A stretch of DNA of 43,168 nucleotides from an uncultured Eubacteriales bacterium (GTDB lineage: Bacteria; Bacillota; Clostridia; Oscillospirales; CAG-272), in assembly GCA_934371135.1 (NCBI GenBank), contig CAKRNO010000013.1, forward strand, positions 1-43,168, read 5' to 3'. The translations under genes were made by a program, and so were the position numbers. Positions 41,228-43,168 of the stretch are shown in pieces. The notes under the pieces are model-generated. The model saw only the letters and a program-made list of their open reading frames with translations, was not told the origin of the DNA and searched no databases. Every line of letters starts with the position of its first letter. Positions within the stretch are counted from its first letter, which is position 1.

Positions 41228-41926
41228 ATGAACACCTGCGCGCTTGCCGAAACACCCGGCTACCGCATCGAACAGAAATATTTCCTCTCCCCCGGTGAGG
41301 CGGCGGCGCTCCGCGCCCGGCTGGACCCCATCCTCGGGCGCGACCCTCATTCGGACGAACGGCGGCATTACACCATCGCGAGCCTGTACCTCGACGACCG
41401 GGAGGAACATTCCCTCATCGGCTCGCTCCTCGGGGTGGGCGCGCGCAAAAAGTACCGTATCCGCGCCTACAACGGCTCCGACGACTTTATCAGCGTGGAG
41501 TGCAAGCGCAAGGAGGGGCGCGTCTCGCGCAAGACCTCGTTCGCCATCACCCGCGCCGACTATGACCGCCTGGTCGCCGGCGACCCCGCGCCGCTCCTCG
41601 GCTATGAGCACGAGCTCGCGAAACAGCTGTACTGTGACATCCGCACCGCAGGCTACCGCCCGCGCTCCCTCGTCGTTTATGAGCGGGAGACCTTCATCCA
41701 CCCGATCGAGCGCGTGCGCGTCACGCTGGATACCGACCTGCGCGGTACGGACACGGTGTGCGACCTCTTTTCACACCCGCCGCTCCGCCCCCTGCTCCCG
41801 CGCGACGTGGTACTGCTGGAGGTCAAGTATAACCGTTTCTTACCCGAATTTGTCGCCGACCTGCTCCCGCGGGACTGTATGCCCGCCACCGCCAACTGCA
41901 AATATGTGCGCTCGCGCACCCAATAA
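41228..41926 (+). CDS. VTC-domain protein (polyphosphate-polymerase-like)
   Basis: 232 residues from the ATG at 41228, with GAGAGGAG upstream. The VTC tunnel-fold motifs are in order: RIEQKYFLSP near the N-terminus, YTIASLYLDDREEHSL, KKYRIRAYNG, FISVECKRKEG and, near the end, VVLLEVKYNRFLPEF. The conserved alternating basic and acidic residues (EQK, RIR, ECKRK, EVK) are those that bind ATP, metal and polyphosphate in VTC4-type polymerases. It could synthesise polyphosphate, though many bacterial VTC proteins are uncharacterised. It is co-transcribed with the DUF4956 membrane protein; in many Firmicutes this pair is accompanied by a CotH-type protein, which is absent here. Confidence 0.92.
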   Translation: MNTCALAETPGYRIEQKYFLSPGEAAALRARLDPILGRDPHSDERRHYTIASLYLDDREEHSLIGSLLGVGARKKYRIRAYNGSDDFISVECKRKEGRVSRKTSFAITRADYDRLVAGDPAPLLGYEHELAKQLYCDIRTAGYRPRSLVVYERETFIHPIERVRVTLDTDLRGTDTVCDLFSHPPLRPLLPRDVVLLEVKYNRFLPEFVADLLPRDCMPATANCKYVRSRTQ

Positions 41927-41946
41927 GACGAACACGGAGGTTCCCC

Positions 41947-42609
41947 ATGACACTCGCACAAATGCTGAAAACCGCTTTCAGTGACGCCTACAGCGGGCTG
42001 ACCTTTGGTCAGACCGTTCTTATCGTCCTCGGCGCACTGCTCTGCGCCCTGATGATCTGCGTCTCCTACCGCCTGACCTTCCGCGGGGCGCTTTTCTCCC
42101 GCTCCTTCTGCGCGTCGCTCTTTACCATGTGCCTCATCACATCCCTGCTCATCATGGCGGTGCGCACGAACGTCTATCTCTCGCTCGGCACGCTCGGCGC
42201 CCTGTCGGTCATCCGCTTCCGCACCGCGGTCAAGGAGCCGATGGACGTCGCCTATATGTTCCTCGCCGTCTCGGCAGGCGTCATCTGCGGGTCGAACCTG
42301 CTCGGCATCGCCCTGCCCGGCGTGTTCTTCATCTGCGCCGTGCTCATCCTCGTCGGGCGCCTGCCGCGCCTGAAGGCGCCCTATACCCTGCTCGTCTCGG
42401 GTGACCCGTCGGCAGAAGCCGCCGCCATGGCGTGCATCACCGCCGCCACCGCCCAGCGTAAGCTCAAATCCAAGTCCGTCATGGGCGGCAACCTGGAGCT
42501 CATCCTGGAGGTGCGCCTCAAAACGGACGACAGCTTCCTCACCGCCCTCTCGTCGATTGACGGCATCACCTCCGCCTCCCTCGTCAAGAGCGCGACCGAG
42601 TACCTCTGA
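41947..42609 (+). CDS. DUF4956 membrane protein
   Basis: 220 residues, 20 nt after the VTC gene, with GGAGG before the ATG. It has four hydrophobic segments in the first 140 residues (VLIVLGALLCALMICVSY; FCASLFTMCLITSLLIMAV; AYMFLAVSAGVICGSNLLGI; GVFFICAVLILVG) and the family signature TNVYLSLGTLGALSVIRFRT followed by AVKEPMD. The C-terminal ~75 residues form a soluble ferredoxin-like domain (LELILEVRLKTDDSFLTALS). DUF4956 proteins recur next to VTC proteins, so a membrane partner in polyphosphate production or transport is a reasonable inference. Confidence 0.92.
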   Translation: MTLAQMLKTAFSDAYSGLTFGQTVLIVLGALLCALMICVSYRLTFRGALFSRSFCASLFTMCLITSLLIMAVRTNVYLSLGTLGALSVIRFRTAVKEPMDVAYMFLAVSAGVICGSNLLGIALPGVFFICAVLILVGRLPRLKAPYTLLVSGDPSAEAAAMACITAATAQRKLKSKSVMGGNLELILEVRLKTDDSFLTALSSIDGITSASLVKSATEYL

Positions 42610-42751
42610 CGAACAGCTCGCGCGCCGGCGCGATCGCGGAGTACCACGATTGCGGGGAGAGGACTTTTTGGAAAACGTCCTCTCCCCGCACCCCTCTCTC
42701 AAAAACTTTGCGCCAACCCCTTATGGCTCGCGCAAAAACACCCGCCACCGC

Positions 42752-42790
42752 AAAAGAGGGCACATCGCCCTCTTTTCTTTTTTATTTTTT
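42752..42790 (+). terminator. Terminator of VTC-DUF4956 operon
   Basis: Stem AAAAGAGGGC/GCCCTCTTTT (42752-42776, 5-nt loop) followed by CTTTTTTATTTTTT. A second inverted repeat, GCGGGGAGAGGAC/GTCCTCTCCCCGC (about 42653-42691), lies upstream. Confidence 0.85.
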
Positions 42791-42849
42791 ACGCTCCCGT
42801 CCGCCCCGGTTGTTCCCGGCGCCACCTGATTGTCCGCGCACGCTCTGAC

Positions 42850-43031
42850 CCTGTGGGGGCGACCATCGGTCGCCCGTCCGGTTGCTCCCGATCCCGATAC
42901 GCTTACCATAGAACCCTTTGTCTCCCGTAGGGGCGACCATTGGTCGCCCGTTTCTCTCCGTCAAGAGGGCGACAAAAGCAAGCCCGAAATTCCTGTGGCA
43001 GAACGCGGGCGACCAATGGTCGCCCCTACAG
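42850..43031. repeat. Second cluster of GGGGCGACC palindromic repeats
   Basis: Three copies, near 42855 and 42928 (forward) and 43006 (reversed). The last two face each other with about 55 bp between, the same paired layout as at 22645/22725. No gene is seen in 42791-43168. Confidence 0.85.
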
Positions 43032-43070
43032 AATACCCGTTTCCGCTTTTGCGTCAGCTCCGACAAACGT

Positions 43071-43168
43071 TGCGCCAGCTAGTGTCTGACTTGTGTTGCC
43101 GAGACAAGCGCGAGGAGAGGCAGAAGCCCCGAAAACGGGACTCGTCGGCGTACTTGGTACGACAGAGA
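43071..43168. repeat. Dispersed hairpin repeat, copy 3 (cut by window end)
   Basis: It starts TGCGCCAGCT like the 2330 copy and shares the core with both 2 kb copies. It contains CCCG-aaaa-CGGG and the hairpin CGTAC-ttg-GTACG (43149-43161). Confidence 0.7.

Overview
The window looks like chromosome from an uncultivated, GC-rich, anaerobic, spore-forming Firmicute, most likely a gut Clostridium-class (Oscillospirales-type) organism. The grounds are Shine-Dalgarno sites with AGGAGG cores, low-GC-style TTGACA/TATAAT promoters in a GC-rich background, a SpoVAF/GerA spore protein, oxygen-defence genes of strict anaerobes (rubrerythrin, desulfoferrodoxin, a Fur/PerR-type regulator), and dispersed GGGGCGACC palindromes that I associate with such genomes. 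No phage, insertion sequence, CRISPR array or rRNA is visible.

Layout. 1-14000 is dominated by three very large surface proteins on the minus strand: a GLUG-motif secreted protein cut by the window edge, a BspA-like leucine-rich-repeat lipoprotein, and a 2041-residue lipoprotein with InlB-type repeats, a deacetylase-like domain and GLUG repeats. Between them lie a zinc-ribbon membrane protein and tRNA-Pro(CGG). 14.3-22.3 kb holds an ABC exporter operon (ATPase, FtsX-type permease, small HMA metal-binding protein) with twin operators and a TetR-type regulator upstream, then a small lipoprotein, a short DUF6110-like protein and a P1B-type metal ATPase. 22.2-23.1 kb is a repeat field. 23.1-27.6 kb carries an aldo/keto reductase behind a MerR-type promoter, trpS, a MATE exporter and a 63-residue repeat protein. 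27.7-30.4 kb is a tight three-gene unit: a DnaB-C-terminal-like protein with lost catalytic residues, a WYL regulator and a PD-(D/E)XK nuclease-like protein. 30.5-32.1 kb is the oxygen-defence group. 32.2-33.2 kb is an AT-rich insert with a divergent Xre regulator and an unknown gene. 33.3-38.6 kb has AraC/GH13, GNAT, a dehydrogenase and its probable MerR regulator. 38.7-39.3 kb is a tandem repeat array abutting tRNA-Gln(CUG). 39.5-42.6 kb has spoVAF and a VTC-DUF4956 pair.

Most interesting points. (1) Both tRNA genes are followed by extra copies of their own 3' end plus terminator, and in those copies the T-arm is split by inserted hairpins. At tRNA-Gln this has grown to a 166-167 bp tandem array in which hairpin stems change sequence but keep pairing. 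Related hairpin-bearing repeats occur at 2150-2442 and 43071-43168. I do not know a described element of this kind. (2) The DnaB-like/WYL/nuclease unit is a plausible uncharacterised defence or phage-responsive locus. (3) A MerR regulator has two matching ACTCT-N11-AGAGT sites, one over its own promoter and one in the 19-bp spacer of the promoter of the next gene.

All family assignments are from reading motifs by eye; no database search was possible.
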